Assembly (NCBI GenBank): GCA_013911065.1
Contig: JACERV010000020.1
Span: 31,025-95,024, forward strand
Reading direction: 5' to 3'
DNA from: Ruminococcus sp.
Lineage (GTDB): Bacteria > Bacillota > Clostridia > Lachnospirales > Lachnospiraceae
DNA: 64,000 nt
Under the pieces are notes generated by a model. It saw nothing but the letters and a program-made list of their open reading frames with translations, searched no databases and was not told the DNA's origin. The stretch's first letter is position 1. Each line of letters starts with the position of its first letter. The position numbers and the translations under genes are program-made. This document shows positions 8,190-17,171 of this stretch, piece after piece.

Positions 8190-8295
8190 AATATACGGAG
8201 TGCATGTTCCTCTACAGTAATCTTTCCTTTTTCGTAAAAAAACTGCTGCTTTCCTCTTTTTCCACCAATATTCTCTTTGCTAAGCTTATTATATC
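8190..8295 (-). pseudogene. Broken copy of the 5' end of a zinc alcohol dehydrogenase gene
   Basis: About 85-100 bases here align with the start of the alcohol dehydrogenase gene and its upstream region at about 12105-12204. Shared blocks include TCTTTCCTTTTTCGTAAAAA and TTATTATATCT, read on the plus strand. The start codon has changed from ATG to AGG (8255-8253), and a T run in the first codons has one extra base, so the frame is broken. After roughly 20 codons the similarity ends and the MFS and GntR genes flank it. It is a relic of a duplicated or rearranged dehydrogenase locus; the old promoter-like TATAAT is still present. Confidence 0.75.
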
Positions 8296-8317
8296 TATTC
8301 GACCTTTTTATAAATCT

Positions 8318-9553
8318 TTATGGCCTTTGTCTTCTCGATGTCCGAATGTGGCAGCTAAAGGCTAATAATCCTACGGCAAACAGCAGCGCAATTCCCAATA
8401 CTCCGTAACGGGAATGCCCCGTCACCTGCGTAACGACACTTACCAGAAGCGTACCAAAAAAGGCTGCTCCTTTTCCAAATACATCAAATATACCAAAAAA
8501 CTCATTGGCTTTTTCTTTCGGAATAATGCGCGCAAAATAGGAACGTGAAAGCGCCTGTATACCTCCCTGAAATACAGCTACCCCCACAGCAAGCAGCCAA
8601 AATTCCCACGCTTGATCCAATTGAACAGCAAATAAAGCGATTGCTAAATATCCTAAAATAGACAGAGAAATCAATCTTTCTGTTTTAACCTTTTTACTCA
8701 ATCTCGCAAACAGTATGGCACATGGAAAGGCTATCACCTGGGTGAGCAGCAACGCCAGCAGCAGATTATTGTCAGAAATCCCTACATCTTTTCCGTAAGA
8801 TGTCGCCATTGTTATAATCGTATATACGCCATCAATATAAAGAAAAAAAGCAAACAGAAATGAGAAGATTTCTTTGTTTTCGCGAACATGGGTAACCGTA
8901 TGCCATAAGCGTGATAGACTTTCATGTATTGGGCGGCCGCCACTTTCCACAGCATATATCTGACGGTATCCACGAAGAATCGGAAGAGCACATAAAAACC
9001 ACCACAGAGCAGTTACAATAAAAGATAGCATAGTGGCAGTAGTTACGCCGATTCCTGTTACATCAGCGGTAAGGATTAATCCCAGACAGACTACAAACGG
9101 TATACAACTGCCAATATAACCCCAGGCATAACCGTGCGTGCTTATGATATCCACACGTTTCTCATCCGTAATATCCGGCAGCATCGCGTCATAAAAAATC
9201 ACGCTTCCGGAAAATCCTGATTTAGCGATAACGAAAATGATTAGAAAGGCAAGCCAGCCGATGGGCAGAGCAAGGCCCAGACATCCTATGATCCCTATAG
9301 ACATGAAGGTAAGAAACAGCCTTTTCTTATATCCACGCAAATCACCTACCGGACCAAGTATGGGACCCAGAATGGCTATGATGATTGTCGCAATGCTGGT
9401 AGCGTACCCCCAGTATGCAGTTGATACGGCGTTGCTGATTCCATCGGCTGATGCGATATTTTTAAAATAAATCGGTATAATTGTAGACACCAGCATAATA
9501 AACGCCGAATTACCCACATCGTAAAGTATCCAGCTTTTCTCCAACTTGTTCAT
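8318..9553 (-). CDS. MFS transporter, UMF1 (Atg22-like) family
   Basis: A protein of about 411 residues with some twelve membrane segments. It begins MNKLEKSWILYDVGNSAF, the WxxYDxxNSAF signature of the UMF1/Atg22-like branch of the major facilitator superfamily. The loop GPVGDLRGYKKR between helices 2 and 3 is the usual MFS motif. I chose the ATG at 9553 rather than one seven codons earlier because the Shine-Dalgarno AAGGAGAA (9567-9560) fits only the later start. The substrate is unknown; relatives are annotated as effluxers or amino-acid exporters without firm proof. It is single-gene with its own promoter at 9591-9619. Confidence 0.8.
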   Translation of the reverse strand: MNKLEKSWILYDVGNSAFIMLVSTIIPIYFKNIASADGISNAVSTAYWGYATSIATIIIAILGPILGPVGDLRGYKKRLFLTFMSIGIIGCLGLALPIGWLAFLIIFVIAKSGFSGSVIFYDAMLPDITDEKRVDIISTHGYAWGYIGSCIPFVVCLGLILTADVTGIGVTTATMLSFIVTALWWFLCALPILRGYRQIYAVESGGRPIHESLSRLWHTVTHVRENKEIFSFLFAFFLYIDGVYTIITMATSYGKDVGISDNNLLLALLLTQVIAFPCAILFARLSKKVKTERLISLSILGYLAIALFAVQLDQAWEFWLLAVGVAVFQGGIQALSRSYFARIIPKEKANEFFGIFDVFGKGAAFFGTLLVSVVTQVTGHSRYGVLGIALLFAVGLLAFSCHIRTSRRQRP

Positions 9554-9590
9554 ACAGAACTTCTCCTTTATCATTCATCTTCTTATTCAG

Positions 9591-9619
9591 ATTATACCAA
9601 TATATTTTTGACTTTTCAA
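9591..9619 (-). promoter_or_regulatory. Promoter of the UMF1 transporter gene
   Basis: On the minus strand: TTGAAA (9619-9614), 17-base spacer, TATAAT (9596-9591), about 40 bases before the start codon. Confidence 0.7.
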
Positions 9620-9748
9620 AAGTAATCTCATATTCAAAAGCAGTACCAAAGGCCAATTTCTCCTATCTTCATTTCTCCGTTCATGCAATGTACAGGTTTT
9701 AAAATTTGTAGTAAAATGAAAGAAATACTAAGAAAGGAATCTACATAA

Positions 9749-10339
9749 ATGAAATACCAAAATATTATTTTTGATTTTGGAAATGTACTTGTAAAATTTG
9801 ATGAGCAGCAGGTCATCGGAAGGTTCTGCCCCGCCCCGGAGGACTTTCCCCTTATGAAAGGCGCTATTTTTCATAACTGGGAGGAATTAGACCGGGGCAC
9901 AATTGATTATGGTGAATACATGGAACAGGCTGCTTCTCTGCTTCCTAAACGCCTGCATCCCTGCCTCCGGCAGATTTCTCTTGAATGGTGCCGGTACCTG
10001 TCTCCACTACAGAAGACATGGGATTTTATCAGAGAACTGAAAGAACAGGGGTTTTCCCTTTATATTCTTTCAAATGCTTCCACGTTTTTTGCAGAGCACA
10101 TAGACTGTTATGAGATTACCAGGGAATTTGACGGCATCGTATTTTCGGGATACCTTCAGATGCTAAAACCAGAGCCTGGTATCTACCGCTATTTATTCGA
10201 CAAATATCAGCTTAATCCTAAGGACTGCTTCTTCCTTGACGACAAGGCGGAGAATGTAAAAGCCGGGCAGAAGCTGGGCATGGACGGTATCGTATTCACT
10301 GGAGATATCCAGGCAGTAAGGCAGGCTATCGGGCTTTAA
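9749..10339 (+). CDS. HAD-family phosphatase (YihX-like)
   Basis: A 196-residue haloacid-dehalogenase-fold hydrolase. Motif I is FDFGNVLVKFD, with nucleophile Asp9; the D-x-G form is usual in the YihX/epoxide-hydrolase-like subgroup. Motif II is LYILSNAS, motif III the lysine in MLKPEPGIY, and motif IV FFLDDKAENV. It probably removes phosphate from a small sugar or nucleotide phosphate in the cytoplasm; the exact substrate cannot be told. It starts at the ATG after AAGGAA, stands alone on the plus strand and converges with the flavoprotein gene at 10377. Confidence 0.85.
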   Translation: MKYQNIIFDFGNVLVKFDEQQVIGRFCPAPEDFPLMKGAIFHNWEELDRGTIDYGEYMEQAASLLPKRLHPCLRQISLEWCRYLSPLQKTWDFIRELKEQGFSLYILSNASTFFAEHIDCYEITREFDGIVFSGYLQMLKPEPGIYRYLFDKYQLNPKDCFFLDDKAENVKAGQKLGMDGIVFTGDIQAVRQAIGL

Positions 10340-10376
10340 CTATACTGTGCTGCATCCCAGCTATCGTTTCTCTAAC

Positions 10377-11087
10377 TTATCCCTTCCAGGGCAAGGTTTT
10401 ATCCAGCCATCCCTGCTCTTTCCACCAGCTTTGATCTACGGGATTCCATGCAGACGCTTCTCCTTTTTGCATTTTCCTAAATAACTGGAACAAAAGTTTA
10501 ACACGAAGCGTCGTCCTGGGATGCCGGGCAGCTTTACTCACTTTTTGGGCAATCCGCCTTGCCTTCTTTTCTATTTCCGCCTTTTTAGCCGGAGACAGGT
10601 CTTTCACCCCCATAGCTTGGGAGATTAAGGGGAAACGGTATATTTCCGGAACACACATCCATTTTAATTTTTTAGCTAAGGATTTTAAAATCCCATTTGG
10701 AGGTGCTCCGGCGGAAGATGATACGACAATTCCTATCTTAGAAAACATGCTTCCGTGGGGTCTGTGAGTTACCCAGCGGTATGCCAGATGGTCGAGGAGG
10801 TTCTTCATTGCACCACTCATATCCATAACATAGTTTGGCGTATCCAGTATAATAATGTCTGCCCATTCCATTGCCAGGGCTATTGGCTGTACTTTTTCGG
10901 CTTCCGGACAGTTGTTTTCACCTTTCACAAAACACAGGTTACAGCCCACGCAAAATGCCGGCCCATCCTTGGGGAGAAAGAACTCTTTTAGCTGAGCATC
11001 CTCCTTCATTAAGTATTTCAATACAGCATGTGACATCGTGTAGGTAATGCCTTTATGTCCTTGTCCGTGGATTAAAACAATATTCAT
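10377..11087 (-). CDS. Flavodoxin-fold NAD(P)H-dependent oxidoreductase with cysteine motif
   Basis: A 236-residue flavodoxin-like protein: MNIVLIHGQGHKGITY at the phosphate loop, then FCVGCNLCFVKGENNCPE (C-x2-C-x2-C-x7-C) near residue 46. FMN-binding segments ILDTPNYVMDMSGAMKNLLDHL and IGIVVSSSAGAP follow (the first is shown in part by ILDTPNYVMDMSGAMKN). The compact cysteine run resembles that of iron-sulfur flavoproteins, so a cluster may be bound; this is inference. It likely shuttles electrons to an unknown acceptor. The C-terminal 70 residues are basic. It lies upstream of neither a regulator nor an obvious partner gene. Confidence 0.75.
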   Translation of the reverse strand: MNIVLIHGQGHKGITYTMSHAVLKYLMKEDAQLKEFFLPKDGPAFCVGCNLCFVKGENNCPEAEKVQPIALAMEWADIIILDTPNYVMDMSGAMKNLLDHLAYRWVTHRPHGSMFSKIGIVVSSSAGAPPNGILKSLAKKLKWMCVPEIYRFPLISQAMGVKDLSPAKKAEIEKKARRIAQKVSKAARHPRTTLRVKLLFQLFRKMQKGEASAWNPVDQSWWKEQGWLDKTLPWKG

Positions 11088-11150
11088 TTTGCACTCCTGT
11101 CCGAAAACATTTGTTTTATTTCTAATTTATTTTTCATTTCCGCCTTTTTC

Positions 11151-12164
11151 TTATGGAATAATCATCATCTTTCCGTTTTTCCCGCCAATTTCAAAAGCCC
11201 TTTCAATTTCATCCAGCGGAATCATATCTGATATCAGTTCCTTCAATTTTAACTTACGGTTATTTATCAACTCCACTGCTCTTCCATGGGTAAATGGGTT
11301 TACATAAGAAGCTGTAATCGTCAGTTCTCTTTGGAAAACTTCATAAGGTTTAATTGGTATTTCACAATCTGGGTTCGAAACACCAAAAAATACAATGTGA
11401 GCACCTTGACCTGCATATTTGACGGCATCTTTCATGGTTTCTGCCCTCCCTACACATTCAATGGAGACGTTAACTTTCCGAATTTGATTCAGCTTCAGGA
11501 CTTCAAATAAATCTTCTTGCATAGGGTTTACAACATAGTCAGCCCCCAACTCCAATGCCATTTTTCTTTTTGATTCCATCGGCTCTGATACAATCACCAC
11601 AGATGCCCCTGAAATTTTGGCAAGCTGCATCATAATCAATCCAATTGTACCGCCACCGATAATCAAAACTACATCACCAGCTCTAATATGCGCCCGGTCA
11701 ATTCCGTGCAGACAGCAGCCCACCGGTTCACACATAGCAGCCTCTTCAAATGGAATATCCTCCTTTAAACGGTATATCTGTTTTTCCAGAACCGTACAAT
11801 ACTCTGCAAATCCCCCGTCATATGTAACTCCTGTTGCAGAATACCCTTCACAAAAATGAGGTGTTCCGATTTGACATTCCCAGCAATTATCGCACATAAT
11901 ACTTGGATCAACCGTTACATGGTCCCCAACTTTCACCTTTTTTACTTTATCGCCTACTTCTGCAACAACACCGGCAAACTCATGGCCTAACACCACCGGC
12001 GGATAGCATTCAGAAGCTCCTTTTGCACCCCCATAAATGTGCATGTCCGTCCCGCATACCCCCGCTGCCTTTACCCGTATCAGCACTTCACCTGCTTTCG
12101 GGTGACGGCATTCATGATCCTCTACGAGAATCTTTCCTTTTTCGTAAAAAACCGCTGCTTTCAT
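11151..12164 (-). CDS. Zinc-dependent medium-chain alcohol/polyol dehydrogenase
   Basis: A 337-residue MDR-family dehydrogenase. The catalytic zinc site is in AAGVCGTDMHIYGG and GHEFAGVV. The structural zinc cysteines lie at CDNCWECQIGTPHFC, and the Rossmann nucleotide loop is VLIIGGGTIGLIMMQLAK. Relatives oxidise sorbitol, threonine, butanediol or other secondary alcohols; the substrate here is not resolved. The start ATG at 12164 has a GGAGGG site. A promoter TTGTAT-N17-TATAAT overlies the region to about 12230, and the aldehyde dehydrogenase gene diverges from it, suggesting joint use of an alcohol/aldehyde pair. A broken copy of its 5' end lies at 8190-8295. Confidence 0.85.
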   Translation of the reverse strand: MKAAVFYEKGKILVEDHECRHPKAGEVLIRVKAAGVCGTDMHIYGGAKGASECYPPVVLGHEFAGVVAEVGDKVKKVKVGDHVTVDPSIMCDNCWECQIGTPHFCEGYSATGVTYDGGFAEYCTVLEKQIYRLKEDIPFEEAAMCEPVGCCLHGIDRAHIRAGDVVLIIGGGTIGLIMMQLAKISGASVVIVSEPMESKRKMALELGADYVVNPMQEDLFEVLKLNQIRKVNVSIECVGRAETMKDAVKYAGQGAHIVFFGVSNPDCEIPIKPYEVFQRELTITASYVNPFTHGRAVELINNRKLKLKELISDMIPLDEIERAFEIGGKNGKMMIIP

Positions 12165-12337
12165 CTTTTTCCCTCCAAGATTTTCTTTCTTGTCTTATTA
12201 TATCTCCACGGAGCTGTCAATACAATACCGTAATCCTCATACCTGGCGCATATCTCGTAAATTCTTCTCTTTTATGTTATAATCAAAAAAATCGGTTACA
12301 ATCTCAATTAAAATCCACATTTTCAGGGGGCATATCC

Positions 12338-13708
12338 ATGTATGATGTTAAAAAAACACTTCAGGCACAGCGCAGTTTTTTTGCAGGCGGAGAAACGAAA
12401 GAAATCGCTTTTCGCACCACACAGCTTCGTCTTCTAAAGGAGTCTATTATAAAGCATGAGGAGGAAATCCTGCACGCCTTGAAGCTTGATTTAAACAAAT
12501 CTGCTTTTGAGGCCTACGAAACAGAAGTGGGGATTGTCCTTGAAGAACTCAAATATACCTTGAAACATCTTACGAAATGGGCCCGGCCCAAACGAAAGAG
12601 AACTCCGGTGACTCATTTTCCATCCTCCAGTTATCTCTACAGGGAGCCTTATGGCTCTGTGCTGATTATGTCTCCCTGGAATTATCCATTCCAGCTTGCC
12701 ATGACACCTTTGATTGGCTCCATTGCTGCCGGAAACTGTTCCATTGTAAAGCCATCCGAATATTCCTTATATACGTCTGAAATCATTGAGAAAATTATAA
12801 AAGAGAGCTTTCCCGAAGACTACATCTCTGTTGTCCGGGGAGGCAGAACTGTAAATCATGCCTTATTAGAAGAACGTTTTGATTACATCTTTTTTACCGG
12901 AAGTGTTTCTGTAGGAAAACTTGTTATGGAATCTGCCGCAAAGCATCTGACCCCGGTCACTTTGGAGCTGGGAGGAAAGAGCCCGTGTATTGTAGATGAC
13001 ACGACTGACATCGACCGTGCAGCAAAGAGAATTGTGTGGGGCAAGTTTTTAAATTCAGGTCAGACTTGTGTAGCTCCTGATTATTTGCTTGTGCATCACA
13101 CAGTAAAAGAAAAACTGATTTGCGCTATGAAAAAATATATCCGTATGTTCTATGGTGATACACCGGAAATGAATCCTGAATATCCTAAAATCATTAATCC
13201 AAAACATTTTGAACGTCTCATTGGGCTGCTGCCCAGCGGATATGTGACTGAAGGAGGACGTTATAATGAAGGGAGCCTGCAAATCTCCCCCACCATACTG
13301 GAGCATGTAACATGGGAAAGTGCCGTCATGCAGGAAGAAATCTTCGGCCCACTGCTCCCCATGCTGGAATTCAGTCAATTAGAAGATGTCTTTTCCATGA
13401 TAAATGCCCGCCCAAAACCGCTGGCTCTGTATCTTTTTACCACAAAAAGAGAGCATGAACTTGCTGTAATGAAAAATCTCTCCTTTGGAGGAGGCTGCAT
13501 CAATGATACTATTATTCACCTGGCGAATCCAAACCTTCCCTTCGGCGGGGTAGGGGACAGCGGCATGGGACAGTATCACGGCATCAATAGCTTCTTCACA
13601 TTTTCACATCAGAAAAGTATCATAAAAAAATCAAATATGGTGGACATCCCCCTTCGATATCCACCATTTAAAGACCATATTAAACTTCTTAAAAGAATTA
13701 TGAGATAA
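12338..13708 (+). CDS. Class 3-type aldehyde dehydrogenase
   Basis: A 456-residue NAD(P)-dependent aldehyde dehydrogenase, starting MYDVKKTLQAQRSFFAGG at the ATG after AGGGGG (12325-12330); the open frame extends further upstream, but without homology. Signatures are SPWNYPFQLAMTPLIGSIAAGN (shown in part: SPWNYPFQLAMTPL), the base in VTLELGGKSP, the catalytic Cys in NSGQTCVAPDY, and EEIFGPLLPML. Its length and C-terminus (with a hydrophobic, basic end) resemble the class 3 ALDH group that oxidises medium and long-chain or aromatic aldehydes. It is divergent from the zinc alcohol dehydrogenase gene and convergent with nadA. Confidence 0.88.
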   Translation: MYDVKKTLQAQRSFFAGGETKEIAFRTTQLRLLKESIIKHEEEILHALKLDLNKSAFEAYETEVGIVLEELKYTLKHLTKWARPKRKRTPVTHFPSSSYLYREPYGSVLIMSPWNYPFQLAMTPLIGSIAAGNCSIVKPSEYSLYTSEIIEKIIKESFPEDYISVVRGGRTVNHALLEERFDYIFFTGSVSVGKLVMESAAKHLTPVTLELGGKSPCIVDDTTDIDRAAKRIVWGKFLNSGQTCVAPDYLLVHHTVKEKLICAMKKYIRMFYGDTPEMNPEYPKIINPKHFERLIGLLPSGYVTEGGRYNEGSLQISPTILEHVTWESAVMQEEIFGPLLPMLEFSQLEDVFSMINARPKPLALYLFTTKREHELAVMKNLSFGGGCINDTIIHLANPNLPFGGVGDSGMGQYHGINSFFTFSHQKSIIKKSNMVDIPLRYPPFKDHIKLLKRIMR

Positions 13709-13723
13709 GCATCTGAATACTTT

Positions 13724-14644
13724 CTACTCTGCCGCTAACTGCAACATTCGCTCCAAAGGGAGCTTTGCTTTCTGGATCATTGCCTCATCAAGCTGTAATT
13801 CCGGCACTGCGCTCTCCAATGCAGATAAGACGCTCTCCAATTTGATACGCTTCATATTGGGGCAAAATTGCCGGTGGCCTACGGAATAGAATTTTTTATC
13901 CGGGTTTTTCTGTTGAAGTTCATAGAAAATGCCCATCTCTGTACAGATAAGAAATACTTTCTCTTCTGACTTTGTGGCATAATCTAAAATCTGTGACGTG
14001 CTGCCAATAAAGTCTGCCAGTTCCAGCACCTCCTCCGTGCATTCCGGGTGTGCCAGAATCAGGGCCTGAGGGTATACTTCTTTTGCCCGGAGCACTTCTT
14101 CTCTGTGTATACTTGTGTGAACATGGCAAAAACCATCGTGAAAGATAAAGTTTTTCTCCGGCAGCTGCTTTGCGGTATAACGGCCGAGATTATTATCAGG
14201 TATAAAAAATATCTCTCTATTTGGCAGTTTCTTTACAATACGTATCGCATTAGATGAAGTAACACAGACATCGGATTCGGCTTTTATTTCTGCTGTAGAA
14301 TTTACATAACAGACAACTGCCGCATCCGGGTATTGCTCACGCACCTCATGAATACGCTCAATATCAACCATGTGGGCCATCGGGCAGTCTGCCTTCTGGT
14401 CAGCCATAACGACTCTCTTTTGGGGATTTAATATTTTTGCACTTTCTCCCATAAATGAAACGCCGCAGAAAATAATTGTAGCCGCGGGCACTGTGACAGC
14501 CTTTTCAGCCAGATAGTAAGAATCACCTACATAATCGGCAACTTCCTGCACATCTCCATCCACATAATAATGTGCAAGGATTACCGCATCTTTTTCCTTC
14601 TTTAACTCCGCAATCCGCTGTTTCATTTCTTCTTTTCCGCTCAT
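13724..14644 (-). CDS. nadA: Quinolinate synthase NadA
   Basis: About 306 residues. NadA condenses iminoaspartate with dihydroxyacetone phosphate to quinolinate, using a [4Fe-4S] cluster. The three cluster cysteines are seen in IFCGVSFMGES, AHPECTEE and RQFCPNM, and substrate-binding motifs include AHYYVDGDVQEVADYVGDS (in part AHYYVDGDVQEVAD) and YVNSTAEIKAESDVCVTSSNA (in part YVNSTAEIKAE). I chose the ATG at 14644 since GGAG lies 9 bases upstream; an ATG five codons earlier has no such site. A TATAAT box lies about 40 bases upstream. nadB and nadC are not adjacent, which is unusual for Clostridia, where they usually form one operon. Confidence 0.93.
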   Translation of the reverse strand: MSGKEEMKQRIAELKKEKDAVILAHYYVDGDVQEVADYVGDSYYLAEKAVTVPAATIIFCGVSFMGESAKILNPQKRVVMADQKADCPMAHMVDIERIHEVREQYPDAAVVCYVNSTAEIKAESDVCVTSSNAIRIVKKLPNREIFFIPDNNLGRYTAKQLPEKNFIFHDGFCHVHTSIHREEVLRAKEVYPQALILAHPECTEEVLELADFIGSTSQILDYATKSEEKVFLICTEMGIFYELQQKNPDKKFYSVGHRQFCPNMKRIKLESVLSALESAVPELQLDEAMIQKAKLPLERMLQLAAE

Positions 14645-14681
14645 TTTAACGATCTCCATTCTGTCGTAAAATCATGACATA

Positions 14682-15857
14682 TTATATCTGATGAACTGCA
14701 CCCTCTAACTGCACAAGTGCCTGCTGCAATGTTTTTCTCGGGCAGGCAATATTTATACGCTCAAAACCTTCCCCGACTTTTCCAAATATGGCACCGCTGT
14801 CCAGCCATAGGTTGGCCTTCTTTACAATCACCTCTTCCAGCTCTTCTTCCGGCAGATTCAGTTTGCGGAAGTCCAGCCATATGAGATATGTCCCCTCCGG
14901 CTCTATTAAAGTGATTTCCGGAAGACGCTCTTTCAGGAAATCTTTTACAAAGACCAGGTTTCCGGATAGATATTCCTTGAGCTGGCTCAGCCATTCCCAG
15001 CCTTCTTCATAAGCGGCCTGGCATGCCATTAGTCCCATTAAGTTTACCTGACTGTACCCCTGGGCTGCAACCTCTTTTTTAAACTTCCTGCGGATATCTG
15101 AATTCGAAATAAAGATATTGGATATCTGAAGTCCTGCCAGATTAAATGTTTTGCTGGGTGCCGTACATGTAACCGTTATATCCGCATATTCCCGAGATAA
15201 GGCTGCAAATACATGATGGGAGTGCCCTGGATATGTAAAATCACTATGAATTTCATCACTAACCACAATGACACCATATTTTACACAGATATCCCCAAGT
15301 TTTCTTAGTTCCCATTCTTTCCAGACACGTCCTACAGGGTTGTGAGGGCTGCAGAGCAGAAATAATTTCACTCTATTTGCCTTGATTTTATCTTCAAAGT
15401 CCTGGAAATCAATCTCATAATGCCCCTCTGATAATTTCAGAGGATTATTCACCAGCACTCTGCCATTATCGCAGATAACTTCACTGAACGGGTAATATAC
15501 AGGCTGCTGAATCAGGACCCCGTCACCCTCTTGTGTAAACGCACGGATGGCTGCTGCAATCGCAAACACCACCCCTGGGGTTTTAACCAGCCAGTTTGGC
15601 CTGACTTCCCATCCAAAATGTTCTTTATACCACCCGGAAACAGCTAAAAAGTAATCTTCCTTTCCTTCACTATATCCAAATATTCCATGCTTTACCACCT
15701 GCTCCAGCTTTGCAAGAATGGAAGGTGCTGTCTTAAAATCCATATCTGCTACCCATAGCGGCAGAATATCTTTGCTCTTTCCCCTTTCCAGGGCAAAATC
15801 GTACTTCAGACAATTTGTTCCGTAGCGGTCTTCTACTGTATCAAAATCAAACTTCAT
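14682..15857 (-). CDS. patB: PatB/MalY-type C-S lyase (cystathionine beta-lyase)
   Basis: About 391 residues, fold-type I PLP enzyme of the MalY/PatB family. It starts MKFDFDTVEDRYGTNCLKYD, as in the family. The N-terminal PLWVADMDF, the CSPHNPVGRVW segment, VVSDEIHSDF, and the PLP lysine in TAPSKTFNLAGLQ are all present. It probably splits cystathionine or cysteine conjugates to homocysteine or thiol, pyruvate and ammonia. I chose the ATG at 15857; a TTG 12 codons upstream has no ribosome site. It follows the MetB-like gene by 45 bases in the sulfur amino-acid cluster. Confidence 0.85.
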   Translation of the reverse strand: MKFDFDTVEDRYGTNCLKYDFALERGKSKDILPLWVADMDFKTAPSILAKLEQVVKHGIFGYSEGKEDYFLAVSGWYKEHFGWEVRPNWLVKTPGVVFAIAAAIRAFTQEGDGVLIQQPVYYPFSEVICDNGRVLVNNPLKLSEGHYEIDFQDFEDKIKANRVKLFLLCSPHNPVGRVWKEWELRKLGDICVKYGVIVVSDEIHSDFTYPGHSHHVFAALSREYADITVTCTAPSKTFNLAGLQISNIFISNSDIRRKFKKEVAAQGYSQVNLMGLMACQAAYEEGWEWLSQLKEYLSGNLVFVKDFLKERLPEITLIEPEGTYLIWLDFRKLNLPEEELEEVIVKKANLWLDSGAIFGKVGEGFERINIACPRKTLQQALVQLEGAVHQI

Positions 15858-15902
15858 AGCTAATTTCCAGTCTCCTCTCTCTTTCGCTGCCAACCTATCT
15901 TT

Positions 15903-17048
15903 CTATCCCAGTGCCTGTGCCAAATCAGCAATCAAGTCCTCCACGTTCTCAATCCCTGCGGAAAATCTCAGAAAGTCGCTGGTAATGCCCAGTTTCTCAC
16001 GAAGGGCAACCGGAACATCGCCGTGAGTTTGAAGCATAGGATAAGTAATCAGAGACTCCACTCCGCCCAGGCTCTCCGCATAGGTAATCAGCTTTACCTT
16101 CTCCAATATAGTCCTGGCAGTCTCCTCACTGTCTGTCTGAAAAGAAATCATACTGCCTGCCCCCCTGGCTTGTCTGCAATTCGTTTCATATCCGGGATGT
16201 TCCGGAAGTCCTACATAATATACTTGTTTTACCTTTTCCTGCTGTTTCAGCCATTCTGCAATCTGCGCTGCACTCTTTTGCTGCTTCTCCAGCCTGACAG
16301 ACAGGGTTTTTATCCCTCTTATCAAGAGAAAGCTGTCAAAAGGTGACAGACAACAGCCGATGGTCTTAAACAAATAACGTATCTTTTCCGCCAGGTCTTT
16401 TCTGCTTGTACTCAAAAAGCCAGCCAGGGTATCGTTATGTCCCTCAAGGAATTTTGTTCCGCTGTGGACAACAAGATCTGCTCCCAATAACAGGGGATTT
16501 TGAAGATATGGCGTCAAAAATGTATTATCTACTATAAAAAGAAGATGGTGCTGGTCAGCCAGACGCTTCATTTCTGACAAATCCGTAATCTGCATCGTCG
16601 GATTACTGGGCGTCTCAATATACAATGCCCTTGTATTCTCCCGGATGGTCTGTTCAACAAGTTTTACATCAGATGTATTAATATAGGAAAACTCAATTCC
16701 CCTCCGTTCACCTATTGTCTGGAACATACGCACGGAACCGCCGTATAAATCCTCTGAGCAAATAATGTGATCCCCTGCATCAAACAGCTCCAGGCACAGG
16801 CCGATTGCCGCCATCCCGGTAGCGCACGCTACTGTATCCACCGCGCCCTCCAGTGATGAAACCATTTCCTCCAGCTCTGCCCTGGTGGGATTACTCTCTC
16901 TTGTATAATCGTACCCAGTAGAATCTCCGATTCCCGGGTGCGAAAATGTCGCCGTCTGAAAAATCGGCACAGCAACTGCCCCAAACGGGTGCTTCTCCTG
17001 ATTCCCCCCACCTCCATGAATACATCGTGTCTCTATATCATACCCCAT
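15903..17048 (-). CDS. metB: Cystathionine gamma-synthase/lyase-type enzyme
   Basis: A 381-residue Cys/Met-metabolism PLP enzyme. Features are YDYTRESNPTRAELEEMVSSLEG (in part YDYTRESNPTR), the cofactor loop ACATGMAAIGL, the PLP-binding lysine in HSGTKFLEGHND, and the C-terminal ESLGGVESLITYP. Sequence alone does not separate gamma-synthase from gamma-lyase; being paired with a beta-lyase makes forward transsulfuration (cysteine to homocysteine) attractive. AGGAGGTAAAGAAG precedes its ATG. A hairpin repeat (17063-17130) sits directly upstream of that ribosome site, within the leader, which may alter expression. Confidence 0.85.
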   Translation of the reverse strand: MGYDIETRCIHGGGGNQEKHPFGAVAVPIFQTATFSHPGIGDSTGYDYTRESNPTRAELEEMVSSLEGAVDTVACATGMAAIGLCLELFDAGDHIICSEDLYGGSVRMFQTIGERRGIEFSYINTSDVKLVEQTIRENTRALYIETPSNPTMQITDLSEMKRLADQHHLLFIVDNTFLTPYLQNPLLLGADLVVHSGTKFLEGHNDTLAGFLSTSRKDLAEKIRYLFKTIGCCLSPFDSFLLIRGIKTLSVRLEKQQKSAAQIAEWLKQQEKVKQVYYVGLPEHPGYETNCRQARGAGSMISFQTDSEETARTILEKVKLITYAESLGGVESLITYPMLQTHGDVPVALREKLGITSDFLRFSAGIENVEDLIADLAQALG

Positions 17049-17062
17049 CTTCTTTACCTCCT

Positions 17063-17130
17063 GTTCAAAGGGGGACAGTCCCTTTTGAACAGGGACTGTC
17101 CCCTTTGCTCTCCTTTGTCAGAATATTCAG
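17063..17130. repeat. Dispersed hairpin repeat, copy 1
   Basis: A 15-bp-class hairpin: AAAGGGGGACAGTCCC, then TTTTGAAC, then AGGGACTGTCCCC, followed by a non-palindromic tail TTTGCTCTCC-TTTGTCAGAATATTC. Copies with the same hairpin and tail occur at 20024-20081 and, inverted, at 46906-46967. The copy lies between the Rrf2-regulator gene and the MetB-like gene, within about 15 bases of the latter's start codon. Confidence 0.85.
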
Positions 17131-17134
17131 TAAA

Positions 17135-17160
17135 AACGGGAATACCTAAGTGTTCCCGTT
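17135..17160 (-). terminator. Terminator after the Rrf2-regulator gene
   Basis: An AACGGGAA / TTCCCGTT stem with a 10-base loop; on the minus strand it is followed by TTTTAC. It lies 12 bases past the stop codon of the Rrf2 gene and would end the cysK-metY-regulator transcript. Confidence 0.75.
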
Positions 17161-17171
17161 TCTCTTCTTAA

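Noticed and set aside
11903..12337. Upstream extension of the aldehyde dehydrogenase frame
   Set aside because: It runs through the divergent alcohol dehydrogenase gene and promoter region; the ATG at 12338 has the ribosome site and family start.
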